From Diatrype stigma (Eukaryota; Ascomycota; Sordariomycetes; Xylariales; Diatrypaceae), in assembly GCA_022225965.2 (NCBI GenBank), contig JAKJXP020000005.1:1-64000 (forward strand): a stretch of DNA of 64,000 bases, in the 5' to 3' direction. Below the pieces are notes generated by a model. The model saw only the letters and a list, made by a program, of their open reading frames with translations, was not told the DNA's origin and ran no database searches. Made by a program: the position numbers and the translations under genes. The stretch's first letter is position 1; each line of letters starts with the position of its first letter. This document shows positions 11,204 to 22,867 of this stretch, piece after piece.

Positions 11204-13324
11204 ATGGCAGAACCTGATAAGCGCAGTGCAACGATCATCAATACGTCCAACTTATCATCAAGGGTAATTGATGAAGATGGAGGTGCTCAGAAAAGGTCTT
11301 TACGACGACGTATCAGGGAGATAGTTTGGGATACCCTTGATCGCAGCCCAGAAGAGCGCCGATTCATTTCCAAGATTGACTTCTTCATTCTCACCTGGGC
11401 TGGGTTTTCATATTTCAGCAAGAATCTTAACTCGAATAATCTGTGTAAGTGTATCGCCCTAACAAGTGCAACAATTCATTACACACCCCTAATACTGAGA
11501 ACTTATAGCAAATGCGTATGTGTCTGGGATGAAAGAAGAGTTAAATGTCGTGGGCAATCAATATCAGATGTTCACTACGATGTGGACTATGCAAGTCTCA
11601 CAGAACCCCTTTTGGACCGAATATATCCTAACCAACTACAGAGGCTATGTCATATCGCAGATACCGTCGCAACTAATATGCACTCGAGGTATGGAAGATA
11701 TCAAACTAAATGGCTGTGCCTAACCAACCACAGTCCGTTTATCCCTCTGGTGCCCTAGTTGGGAATTATTTTGGGTTGTCGTGACTTTCGCTACGGCAGC
11801 AGTCAAAAGTCCTTACGACCTCTACGCGTGTCGCTTCTTAGTATGTAGGCTTCATTCCCTGAAAGAACAGCCCTAACATGGTTCAGGTGGGTTTCGGAGA
11901 GGGTACGTTCTACCCTGCTGTTCATACTGTCCTAGGGGGTTGGTATACGAAGCAAGGTGAGTCTACGTCGCAGGAGAGCCGCTACGAAACCAAGGGGCTC
12001 ACTCATCCCAATAGAACTTGCGAAACGAGCTTGCATATTCTTTGCTTCTGCCTTTATCGGATCTATGTTCAGTGGTTACTTGGTATGTCTTCCACTTGAC
12101 TGCAGTGTTGCCCCTGAATAACTAGTAGTTAGCAAGCTGCCCTTTACTCTGGTCTCAACGGGGTACATGGAATCTCAGGATGGCGCTGGCTATTTATTTT
12201 CGACGGTGTGATTACGCTACCAATGGCTCTTTGGGGTGAGTGAACATGACTTTACCCTCCTAGATATCAACTAATTGGGCAGGGTTTTATGCGGTCCCTG
12301 ACTTGCCAAGCAACACCCGGGTGCATTGGCTAGACACCAGGGAGAAGCTTCTTGCTTTAGAGCGGATGGATCGTGCCGGGAAAGTTCTCGATGAACCAGT
12401 CACCATCTCAGGCTTGCGACGTGTATTGAGAAAGTGGCACTTTTGGGTATACACGACATATTACACGTGAGTATAGTAAGGTCCGGTGCGGTTATGACCC
12501 TCGGGTATCAAGGCTAGACATACTCTGTAGACTATGCTGACATCATATAGTTTCTTCATCTGCAGCGAAAATATCGGAAGCTACATGAACCTCTGGCTGA
12601 AGAGTCTTGACCGGTAAGACAAAAGGACTGTATCAAGGTACCTCAGACACTTACTTTTTATAGATACACAGTCCCAGAAATCAACACGTATCCAACTGTC
12701 ACCAATGCGGTAACGATCGTGACCACGCTTGCTTATGGGTGGACAAGTGACGCCCTTCAAGTACGTGCGCCGATCGTTTTCTTTTCTCTGACGGTCTGCT
12801 TCTTTGCGGCTATGAATCTCGCAATCTGGGATGGAGTACCGTTTGGCCTCAAATGGGCTTCATATTATCTTACTGGGTGAGCACAGACTTCAAAAGTGAA
12901 GTTCACCATAAGTCTAACTACAAATTAGGTTTGCTCAGGGTTCAGGACCCGTGTTCCTGGTAAGTCGGCAGATCGTCGCCGATCTACTGTCATCGCTGAT
13001 CTGTAGCACTAGACAATGGTAAACGAGCATTGTGCTGGTGATAGCCTAGAGCGGAAGTTCATTCTAGGCACTACGAACGCTGTTGCGTATGTTTCTCCCC
13101 CTTTATTTATCCAGTTCATTAAATCTTGTGAGCAGTTTCCCTATCGCAGAAGAATACTCACTCTGAGACACAGATATGCATTCAATGCCTGGATCGCTTT
13201 GATAACATACGACACGAACTATGCCCCTCGCTTCTTGGTAGGAAACTCGGTTACGGTTGGTCTCATAGTCTGCGCGGCTATTACCTTGATGGTAGCAGTT
13301 ATACTACAACGTCGCGCCCTGTGA
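11204..13324 (+). CDS. MFS transporter, allantoate/anion:cation symporter (Dal5-like) family
   Basis: Thirteen exons can be chained in frame to roughly 480 residues with 12 predicted membrane segments. Family signatures include [20 protein letters not shown] at the first segment, [70 protein letters not shown] and the final [10 protein letters not shown] segment. Dal5-type carriers import anionic or vitamin-like solutes (allantoate, pantothenate, nicotinate) at the plasma membrane. The exact substrate is not predictable. Exon 1 is 11204-11444. Introns are 50-120 nt with CTAAC-like branch points. One (11591-11641) is a GC-AG intron that is also in frame and stop-free. The C-terminal tail after the last segment is short (QRRAL). 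Confidence 0.85.
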
Positions 13325-13733
13325 ATTGAACCACACTAGATAGCCTTCCTTCTGACAGGAAACCAGGCTGGTTCCTATGCACCATCAACTAGGATTGTTG
13401 AAGATGTATATGTTTACTGCTCTATCTTCCGTGCCCAATTAAAGAGAGGCGACACCGGGTAGCTCCGCCCATATTATATTTCAAGCCATAGTTACAAGAC
13501 TTCATTGATCTCATAACCTTCATAATGGTGATCATAAGTGTGGTCAGACTCGCCCTAGCTTAGTGATCCTGGGAAGAAGCTATGTAGCCTCGAGCGTTTA
13601 GGTGGCTGGTACGAACAGGATAGTCCTTCGCAAACTTGGCCCCGGCCGTAGCTAAAAATCATATCTTCTTCATCTATTGTAGATGAGTTATGTCTCCATA
13701 TGCCATCTAGTTCTTCAGTACGATGGACGTAGT
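13325..13733. other. Convergent intergenic region
   Basis: This is the 3' flank between the transporter and the membrane protein gene. A frame continuing past 13734 on the minus strand (EELDGIWRHNSSTIDEED) might be an extra 3' exon of that neighbour. Confidence 0.4.
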
Positions 13734-14558
13734 CTATCTGCCCGCTGGGGGCCTTTGCCTCCTTTGAAGGCTGAGACAAACGACGACACTAATGCTGACT
13801 GCAATGATCTCCACAAGAACCGATAGGATGAAGTAGATAGTAGTGTCTCCAACCAAAAGGTTGAATCGCAAGTCGTTTGAAAATGCGGCTAGCAGACTGT
13901 AAATCAGTCGCATGATAACAAACGGTGAGCATACAAGCACACAGGCAAGCAAGCGTATCTCAGATAAAGGTATATCAGCCCTTTGCCTAAAGATGATGAC
14001 AAATATCAACCCGGTAAGCACGTATTCAACCGCGAAGATGGTTACTGCCGTTCTAGTAAGATAGTTCGACACAAATGGCGATGGAGAATCTGCTGGTACC
14101 GGAACGGAAGCGCTACCAGAGGCGATGCCAATACCGGTGAGTGTGACGATGAAGACCAAGATGAAGGTGATTCGGTGGATTGGCCTATGCAAGTATTCGT
14201 TCCTATGTGAGCAAGTCAGAATAAGCGTAGTTCCAGCTTGAAAATAGCATTAGGTGGCTCGATAACGGGAAGCTTACAGTCTTGCTAGCATACTGATGCT
14301 GATCCCCATCAGTGGCGCAATGCCGATGCTCTCTGTGACCAACGCTCCAGCATATATGGAGCGCGTAGGTTGGCTAATCGTAACTAATTGGAAGCTGGCT
14401 CCGATAATCCGCAGCAAGCTAAATATCACAATGATAGACCAACCTCCTCTTCGACGCCATCCGTGTTTACAGCATAGAAAAACCCCACAGCCTAAGTAGA
14501 AGACATAGAATATGAGTTGCACAATGGCCGTCGCATCTCGATACGTGATGGCGCCCAT
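13734..14558 (-). CDS. Fungal multi-pass membrane protein, DUF7702-like
   Basis: Exons 14558-14278 and 14202-13734 give 249 residues with about seven hydrophobic segments. The opening MGAITYRDATAIVQLIFYVF, the LLRIIGASFQLVTISQ segment and the mid-protein LVTESIGIAPLM segment resemble the DUF7702 family of fungal integral membrane proteins, of unknown function. The intron (donor GTAAGCTT, acceptor CACATAG) restores ARLNEYLHRPIHRITF. The stop at 13734 follows a basic tail (LQRRQRPPAGR). An alternative splice into the next frame could add about 60 acidic residues, as family members often have a polar tail. Its bearing on the neighbouring transporter is unknown. Confidence 0.7.
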
Positions 14559-15310
14559 TTTTGAGCGCAAGGAGGCTTGAGGCGAAGGGGGGTGGCAGAA
14601 ACAGTATCGGGAGGCGACGACGGGCTGGCAAGGCGATAGGATATGATTCCCCAAGAGGTATAAATCAGTTGGTGAAGCGTAATGAATACCAAGCGAAGGC
14701 TCTAGCACAGGTTTCTACCTTTCTACCATTTGACGGCTTTGGCGACTTTCGGAGGCCTGCGGGACGGATGGATTTACTTGATTGGGGTATGGTGCAATGG
14801 GCACATCAGCTCAGCCACCCAACAGACGAAAGCCGTAGCTACTATACGCTGCCTGCAGAGAAGCCGGGGATATGACTACTATTAACTCCGAGAAGATATC
14901 TAAAGGTGCTTGATGATTCATTCGTCGCTGGGAAGTCGCCGCCTCCATGTATGGATCTTCCCAAAACTCGTCTTACCAACAGCCCTATGGATTTTCAGCT
15001 GAAGTGACAAGGGGCCTGTATAAGAAAGCTTCACTGCCATCCAAGAGATCTTGGTACAGTAAGCGATCTCTTGGTATAGTAAGCCTAGAAGCTCATACAG
15101 TCGAACTTCGCCTTGAGTGGGGCGTCACTCAGCTACTCGACTGTCTCGGCATATTGTCGATCTTTTTCTATGTATCAATTGTTGATAACTCCCATAGGCA
15201 ACAATATCGACGCAGACTATGACCTCCGTGAACCCGTATCATAGACGAGGAACACCCTATCACCAATCGCTCCGTTCTCGAGATGGGCGTCACCTTCGAC
15301 GATAGTCTAA
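14559..15310. other. Intergenic region
   Basis: No supported gene. An imperfect tandem duplication (GATCTTGGTACAGTAAGC then GATCTCTTGGTATAGTAAGC) lies at about 15047-15084. Confidence 0.5.
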
Positions 15311-15424
15311 GCGAGACCACTGACCCGTTGGGCCGGGGACGTATCCAGAATAGCATCTCACAAAGTAATCGTCGTGAGTTGCACAGCTACAGACCATATC
15401 TACCCACCAGCAGGACTGCATAGC
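15311..15424 (+). pseudogene. Left part of interrupted reading frame (ankyrin-type gene remnant)
   Basis: From 15311 the plus strand is open up to the retrotransposon. If the element and one copy of its target duplication are removed, this frame runs without a stop into the ankyrin-like segment at 22868. The left part itself has no strong family match. I treat it as the 5' portion of the same broken gene. Confidence 0.4.
15420..15424. repeat. Left target-site duplication ATAGC
   Basis: The five bases ATAGC immediately precede the LTR start TGTCATACGG. The same five bases follow the 3' LTR at 22863-22867. Confidence 0.9.
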
Positions 15425-15751
15425 TGTCATACGGGGGCATTCCGGACTAATAACAACTGCAGTTATTACCAACTGCAGGATATATTGGAATGCATTTCAT
15501 CCCTTATTACAGGAAATATTGGAATGCATTCCTGCTTAATATAGCCATTGGGGTTATAATAACGGAAGCCGCAAAAGCTGGAAATAAAGGATACGTATTA
15601 ATACGTATTTGCAAATTGCTATATATAAATATTCCGTCGAATTCCCTTCGACGTCTCCTAGATTTTAGCTTTTTAATACGTTCCTTAAAACCATATAAAA
15701 TTATAAGTTAATTTGTTTTATACGTTTTAAACCTTATAAGCCCTTATTATA
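15425..15751 (+). repeat. 5' LTR (327 bp)
   Basis: It aligns base for base, without gaps, with 22536-22862. All differences I noted are transitions. The first 150-190 bp keep C and G where the 3' LTR has T and A. A hairpin, CGTCGAA-TTCCC-TTCGACG, occurs near 15636. Confidence 0.95.
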
Positions 15752-18700
15752 ATATAATTTTATATCTTTTTTAAGACATACATATTTATATTTCTATTAA
15801 TACAAACTATTATATCCTAAGCCTTAAACGTTACGTTTTTAATAAAATTTAGTACTTCGTTTATTATCGAAAATATAATTACCTTTATAATAACCCCCTA
15901 ATTTAAAAACCTTATCGCCAGCCAATCGAAAAATAAAGCAAGCATTTCTATTATTAAAAATTAAAAAACTTAATTATTTATAATTGCCAAAAAAAAAATC
16001 CCATTTATTTAGTTATTTAAACAAGCTTTTAATCCTATTTTATTTTTTGCTGGCGATAAGGTCGTATTTAAGGAATCCTATTTTTAAACTTTTATATTTC
16101 CCAAGATTTAAGCAAAAACCCTTAATACCAAACCTAAAGATTCTAAGGAAAAATACGAATCCGAAAAAAAAGACGAAAAAAAAAAAAAAACGAAAATAAC
16201 TCGGAAATAAAAAAAGTCCTTACTTATTTACTTTAAAAAGCATACTTATTCAATGCCGATCTTATAATTACCCGAAAGCCGATTATAAATAGCTAGCTAC
16301 AAATCAATCCTAATATTTCCTTAAGTATTACAAACAAATTCCAAATATTCTAAAACCTTAATACGAGCCATTATACGTTTCCTGTTAGCTAAATATAAAA
16401 CTAATAGGAAATTCCATCGTTAAACGTATTTCTTTTCTTTTTTATTACTTTTAATTTTCCAAATTATTTCCCTTAATAAGAACTTATCTTAAAATTAATC
16501 GATAAGTTAAGGTTATTATATAAAAAAAACCCTTCTTTTATTAAATTTCTAATTAAACTTATTATTTTTATTTAATTCATAATGCCCGTTATATTTACCC
16601 CTTTTATAAATAATACGGCGCTTACTTTATATAAGCCATTTATTTATAATGTAATTATAAGCAAATCCGAAAACGAATTTTTAATGTTTTAAATTAATAT
16701 TCGTAATTTTTCGGAATAATTAATTACTTTATATTATAATATCGGCCAAACCTATTATAACCTTATTACGTTTATTCAATAAATTAAAAACCGCAATTAA
16801 GTTATTACTAAAAATATCGAAAAATAATATAATATTATAACAAAAAATTATCGCTAAATTTTTTAGCTTTACCGTAAAGATTATTATGTTACCGAAAAAT
16901 AAATCGTTAAATTCCAAAATAAAATAATTAAAACCAGCTATTAATTCTTTTAAAAGATTTAAGGAATTATCGCCAAATTCGCTCGAAATAACGAAGCTCG
17001 GTAATAAGCCATTACGCGTTTCGAATAAATCGCCAATAGTTATTATTAAGCATTACTTAAAATCGAAAAACGCATATTTAAAACCTAAGCGTTTAAATCG
17101 AACGTAAACGAATAAGCAATTTAAAAAAAAAGCCAAATTAACGATTTTCTTGCCCGAAAATATTTCGATCCGGCCAGTATTAATCGATAAATTCGCCGGT
17201 AAATCGAAAAATTTCGGTTTTATATTTAAGACGCATTAATAAAGTTTTAACGATAACTTAAGTTTAATTTTTATGCCGTTATCGATATAAATTTTGTCTT
17301 ATAATAAATTAAATAACATATCGCGATATGTTTATTTTTTAATCGTTTCGTTAGCTAATTCTTTTCGTTTCGAACCCTTGGCATTTTAAAAACCAAAGCT
17401 TTTATATTAAAATATTTTAGCTTTAAAATTAAAATTAAGAATTCCTTTATTAATAAAACATTTTAAATAATTTAGGTTAAAAAAACGGCATAAAATATTC
17501 GTTAATAATTCGATACGTCGAAGGGATTATCCTTTATATTTAACGGAAACGGATTCGAAAAAATACCGCCGCCGCCTTTTCGAAATCCAGGCGTATTAAG
17601 CGATTTAAATTTTAACCCTAATAATAATAATAAATCAAACGATTAAAAAAAACCGCCGCCGTTACCGCCGCTTAAAAAAAGATTTTTCCGAAGGTTTTTA
17701 CGACGATCCCCGAATAAGCCTAAATCGGGAAAATGATAGGATAAATTTGTCTTAGCCTTAAAAAAATTCGGTCGTTCCGTTTCCGTTATTATTAATCCGA
17801 TCCAGCTTAATAAGCCTTAAATTTATAATAAAAAGGATTTATTTAAATTTAAACCTTAATGGATTAAAATAAAATCATACCTTAAAACATACGCGAAAAA
17901 TTTCCTTTAGGATTATTACCGCATTAATTAAATTAAATCGTTATTTATAAATAAAGTCCAAACTTAGCATTAATAACGTTTTAACCAAATTAAACGAATA
18001 AAATTAACGGACCGTTAAAATGGCTATATTATAGCTATTACGAAACGATTTAAGAACCCTTTAAAAAAATATCGGAACGTTAAGAAAATAAAGAGCCTTA
18101 TTTATTAAAGGAATACGGTTTAATATTTTACCGAACTTTTCGACCTTAACGAAATAATTTAATAATTTGGAATTACATTTTAAAATTACATTTCTTAAAT
18201 TCTGCCCGACGAAATTATCCGCTTAATATATTTACGGCAAGGTATAATGCTTAATTCGAACGAAAACTTTTTCGCCGTTATTTAAAAAGCAAAACAAATT
18301 TACGAAAATATGCTATTTAATCCAGGTATTTCGTCGGGAAAAAAAAGGCCCGATTCGATTTCGGAACATTCGAAATCGGGCCAAAACTATTAAAACAAAG
18401 AAATTCGTTTCATTTCCGGCCAAAATCGATCCTTAAAAAGCTAGCCTAAGGACTAACAAAAATTAAAAACGAAGCTTAAATTCGATTTTAAAAATAAAAA
18501 ATAACTTAATATTATAACCGCATTAAAAAATATCGAATAAAAAAATATCGATTAATATAAAAAAAATAAGGTTTCGTATTAAAGATGTAATTACGATAAT
18601 TATTATACCTTCGTTTGCTTTATAAAAAAAAATATTAAAGGCAAAAACTTATTTAATTTACCGGAAAAAATTTCCTTTATTAAGTATAAACAAAATAACG

Positions 18701-19747
18701 ATACGCCGGCTTTAAGCAACGAAAAAAAACTTAAAATCGACGCTACTTTTAAGAAATCCGATTATCCGCATTTCGTAACCGAACTCGACGATTCCGATTC
18801 GGATTTTTAAAAGGCCTTTATATTATACCGTATGGGATTTTATGGCTTATAAATAACCCTTTTACGAAACTTTTTGCGGTTAAAAAACGATTTAATAACG
18901 ACAATTCGGCAATAATAAATAAATAACTTAATAAAAACGATAATAAGAAATAAAAACAACTTTACCCTTTTATTTTTCCGGATACTAAAAAAAAAACACG
19001 ATTTAAACCTAAATCCGGTTTTTAACCTTTAATTAAAATAATATTAATTTATAACTATTCCGAATATTTTATTAAAATACTTTTAAACAATAATTATTCG
19101 ATACCGATTATGTTATTCTTTAAATGCCGATAATGAAAACTGCTTATTTTTAAACGAAATAAAATTAGGAAAATAATATTTTTCGATATTACTTATATAA
19201 AAAACGCTAAACGATATTATACCGATGCCTTAGTTTTCCGATATTAAAAGAATTATTTTTTCCGCTTAAACTTTAAGCTAAGCAACATAAACGACGAATA
19301 TAATATTATCCTGCCTTATTAGTAATTACAAATACATTAGCCTATTAACTTTTTCGATAGTCCCGATAAAATTACGTTTCCTTTTAAGTTTTATCGAAAG
19401 AACTGCATTAATTATGCCGTTATTAATTAAATTACCAATTTATTAAATAACAAGAAATTAAATCCGTTAAAAAAAATATCCGAGGAATTTAAAGAATTTA
19501 TATCCATTATAATAAAAGAAATAAACCAGAAATTCCTTAATTATAAGCCATAAAATTACGCCATTAATTTATAAAAAAAAAAGACACCTTTATAAGAACC
19601 TCTTTATATAATAAATAAAAAAGAACTTAATATATTTAAACCTTAATTAAAAAACATGCTTAACATAAGCCGAATCCGAAAGTTAATTTTTTTTTGTACT
19701 TTTCCTTTTATGTTTATCCCAAAACCGGACTTCAATAATCCTTTAAG

Positions 19748-20100
19748 ATCCGTTATTAATTATTAAGGCCTAAACGTTATTATTATTTCTATTCGTTATT
19801 TAATTCCATTTATTAACGAAATACAAGCCTAATTTCGTACCGCCAAATGGTTTATTAAGATTAATTTAAAAATAGGCTTTAACTTAATTAAAATTAAAAA
19901 AAACGACGAATAAAAAACAGCATTTAAATATAAATATGAATTATTCGAATATACCGTAATGTTTTTCGGTTTTATTAATATATTAGCCACTTTTTAAGCC
20001 ATAATAAATAATATTTTTAAAAACCTTATCGATATTGATTTAATAATATATATCGATGACTTATTTATTTATATTAAAACCAAAAAATAACATAATGAAT
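19748..20100 (+). other. Reverse transcriptase domain remnant
   Basis: Conceptual translation gives the conserved series Y-GLNVI, then KWFIKINLKIGFNLIKIK, then TAFKYKYELFEYTVMFFGF, then the catalytic box IYIDDLFIY at 20046-20072. In-frame stops replace Trp and Arg codons. These are RT motifs 2-5 of Ty3/gypsy elements. Confidence 0.85.
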
Positions 20101-20464
20101 TAATTAAAAAGGTTTTGCATAAATTAATTAAATATTATTTCGCTATCGTTCCGTATAAATGCAAATGGGCGATATATAAAATCGAATATTTTGATTATAT
20201 TATTAATTATAAAGGCATTTTTATAGTTTAGGATAAAATAAAATGCATTAATCGATAAAAACCTTTAAAAATCCTTAAAAAGTTCCAATAATTTATTGGT
20301 TTTATAAATTTTTATTATCGCTTTATTAAGAACTTTTTTAATATCGCCAAATCCATTATTAACGCCAATAAAGGGAATTCCAAATTATAAAAATAAATTA
20401 ATGAAATAAATTATGTTTTTTACGATTTTAAGCATAAGTTTATTTAAATACCTATTTTAATTCA

Positions 20465-20720
20465 TTTCGATCCCGAAAAATAAGTTTATGTCGAAACAAA
20501 TGCTTCCGATTTTGCGATCGGCGCAATAATGTTCCAAAAAAATGATAAAAGAAAATTCCGATTAATTGCCTTTTATTTTCGCAAACTTACGCCGGCAAAA
20601 ATGAATTACGAAATCCATAATAAAGAATTATTAACGATTATTAATTTTTTCGACAAATAAAGACAATATTTCGAAAAAATTAAATATCGTATTAAAATCT
20701 TTTTTAATTACCAAAATCTC
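20465..20720 (+). other. RNase H domain remnant
   Basis: Reads PEK-VYVETNASDFAIGAIM followed by FYFRKLTPAKMNYEIHNKEL, the standard Ty3/gypsy RNase H signature (the ASD and YEIHxKEL boxes). Confidence 0.8.
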
Positions 20721-21386
20721 GTTTATTTTATAACAACCAAAGTATTAAATAAATAATAAACAAAATGGGTTTAATAGCTGTTTTCGTATTGGTTTATTAT
20801 TAATTACCGATTTAATAGGCAAAATAAAAAGGCCGATATTTTTTTTTAATTAAATTAATATCGGCCTAAAAAAAAGAAAACTAAAAATCAGCCGATTACG
20901 TTAATCTTATAAAAAAAACATTTTTCGTATTTTATAGGACTTACGTTTATAACTTTAGTTTCGGTTATTTTAATTTCGAAAAAACTATATAACGTTTCGA
21001 TGCCTAAATGGTATTCCGAATTTATAAATAAAGTTAAATTCTTAACCAAAAAGGACCCCATATATATGGAAAAAATGGCATTACCAAATAAAAACATTAA
21101 AATTAAAAACGAATTGCTATATTATAAAAGAAAACTTTAAATTCTTTCCAAATTCCAATAGGAAATTATGAAATCCGAATATAATATTTTAATTATAAAA
21201 CATATGGATATAAATAAAACGCTAAAACTTATTATACGGAATTTTTAATAATTAAATCTAAAATTATTAATCTAAGAATTTATTAACGGCTATTACGATT
21301 ATTAACAAAATAAAATTTTTAAATATGCATTTTATAATTTATTGCAACCTATGGAATTATATTATTATTTATAATATACGATTGCT

Positions 21387-21870
21387 ATGGATTTTATTAT
21401 TAACTTTTCTCTTTTTAATAAATACGATTCGATATGAATTATAATAAATCCCTTTACCAAAATGACGCATTTCATATTTCTTAAGGTAAAAGAAAAAACT
21501 ATTACGGACCTTATTAAAATCTTTACGAAATCCTATTAAAAGTTACATAAAATACTTTTCGATATTATTTCGAACAGGAACTTTAAGTTTATTGCATATT
21601 TTTAACGCGATTTCTTTAAATTAATAAGAATTAAATTATGCATAAATATAGCCTTTTATTTATAAACGAATAATTAAACTAAAAATTTAAATTAAACCTT
21701 TAAAGTTTATTTTAAAGCCTTCGTTAATTACGAAATGTCTAATTGGAAAAATTTATTACTTACGGCCGAATTCGCATATAATAATGCCAAATTAACCTTT
21801 ATACATATAATTCTTTTTTACGCTAATTATGGCTATTATTTTGCAATACATAATTTACCGCTAAATTTCT
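21387..21870 (+). other. Integrase core remnant
   Basis: MDFIINFSLFNKYDSI at 21387 corresponds to the MDFITxLP integrase box with its first catalytic Asp. Later, LLTAEFAYNNAKLTF and the FYANYGYY segment match the end of the integrase core. Confidence 0.8.
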
Positions 21871-22304
21871 TTCGCAATCCAAATAATTAAATATACGCGC
21901 ATTAAATAACCCAAATATATAAAAACGTCCAAAAATACCTAAAGAAAAGCAAAAAAAAAATAAAGCATTAGGCCAACAAGAAACGGAAAAAAATACCTTT
22001 TTTAAAAAAGAAATAATTAATTATGCTTAATAATAAGAACATTAAAACAAAGCGCCCCGCTAAAAAGCTAAACAAGAAAATATAAAAACCATATAAAATT
22101 CAAAAAATAATTTTCCTTATCGCTATTAAATTTACGTTATTTAAAAGTTAAAAAATTTATAATACGTTTTATATATCGCTTATTAAATTATATCGCATTA
22201 ATAATTAAATATCGCTTAATTTTAATTAAGTTCTACGGAATGCTATATTAATTAAGGCAAACGAATATTAAATAAATAAAATAATAAATTCCTTAAAAAC
22301 TTAA

Positions 22305-22410
22305 AAATACGTAAAATATTTAATTAAATAAAAGAATTATTCTGCCAAAAAATATTAAACTTAAAAATCATATAATTATTTTAATAACGAAAATATTAAA
22401 TAAGTTATTT
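22305..22410 (+). other. Chromodomain remnant at the Pol C-terminus
   Basis: Translation KYVKYLIK-stop-KNYSAKKY, then SYNYFNNENIK, aligns by eye with the chromodomain consensus YLVKWKGY...TWEP..NL. The stop takes the place of the conserved Trp (TGG to TAA). Chromodomains steer integration of chromoviruses to histone-methylated chromatin. Confidence 0.6.
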
Positions 22411-22517
22411 TATTATTTTATTAATAATACTTAAATAAGCCAATTAATTTACGGATATCGATAACTTTATTTTTTATATTATTTCCGATTTAGGCCTCGT
22501 CGCTTAAGGACGAGCTT

Positions 22518-22535
22518 TAAAAAAAGAAAAAATAA
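22518..22535 (+). other. Polypurine tract
   Basis: A purine-rich run (TAAAAAAAGAAAAAATAA) directly abuts the 3' LTR, where the plus-strand primer of LTR retrotransposons lies. Confidence 0.6.
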
Positions 22536-22862
22536 TGTTATACGGAAATATTCCGAACCAATAATAATTGCAATTATTATTAATTATAAGATATATTAAA
22601 ATGCATTTTATTCCTTATTATAGGAAATATTAAAATGCATTTCTGCTTAATATAGCTATTGGGATTATAATAACGGAAACCGCAAAAGCTAGAAATAAAG
22701 GATACGTATTAATACGTACTTATAAATTGCTATATATAAATATTCCGTCGAATTCCCTTCGACGTTTCCTAGATCTTAGCTCTTTAATACGTTCCTTAAG
22801 ACCATACAAAATTATAAGCTGATTTGTTCTATACGTTCCAAGCCCTACAAGCCCTTGTCACA
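22536..22862 (+). repeat. 3' LTR (327 bp)
   Basis: Same length as the 5' LTR. Its left half is strongly C-to-T/G-to-A mutated, while its right 100-150 bp keep C and G (ending CCCTTGTCACA), the mirror image of the 5' copy. Confidence 0.95.
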
Positions 22863-22867
22863 ATAGC
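22863..22867. repeat. Right target-site duplication ATAGC
   Basis: Exact copy of 15420-15424, as made by retroviral-type integration. Confidence 0.9.

Larger units (their letters stand above)
15752..22535 (+). pseudogene. gag-pol remnant of the retrotransposon
   Basis: No intact ORF of useful length remains, because tryptophan, glutamine and arginine codons have become stops throughout. Conceptual translation nevertheless shows retroelement order. A gag-like region lies at about 16.2-18.9 kb. RT is at about 19.75-20.1 kb, RNase H at about 20.46-20.72 kb, a connection ending in NKADI at about 20.83 kb, integrase at about 21.2-21.9 kb and a chromodomain at about 22.3 kb. Gag and Pol would have assembled virus-like particles and driven reverse transcription. 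The copy is now only a substrate for silencing. Confidence 0.85.
15425..22862 (+). mobile_element. Complete Ty3/gypsy LTR retrotransposon (chromovirus type), heavily RIP-mutated
   Basis: The element is 7,438 bp. It is bounded by two 327-bp LTRs that start with TG and end with TA (5' copy, RIP-altered from CA) or CA (3' copy), and flanked by the 5-bp duplication ATAGC. The interior is extremely AT-rich, with C-to-T and G-to-A changes destroying every reading frame, as expected from fungal RIP. The domain order is still legible: gag region, reverse transcriptase with IYIDDL, RNase H, integrase, then a chromodomain-like tail just before the 3' LTR. RT before integrase defines Ty3/gypsy, and the chromodomain places it among chromoviruses. 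It is non-autonomous and dead. It sits between the left arm gene cluster and the PKS relic, splitting an ankyrin-like frame. Confidence 0.95.

Noticed and set aside
15984..16199. Lysine-rich 71-codon frame inside the AT-rich region
   Set aside because: A product of A-runs in RIP-mutated retrotransposon DNA.
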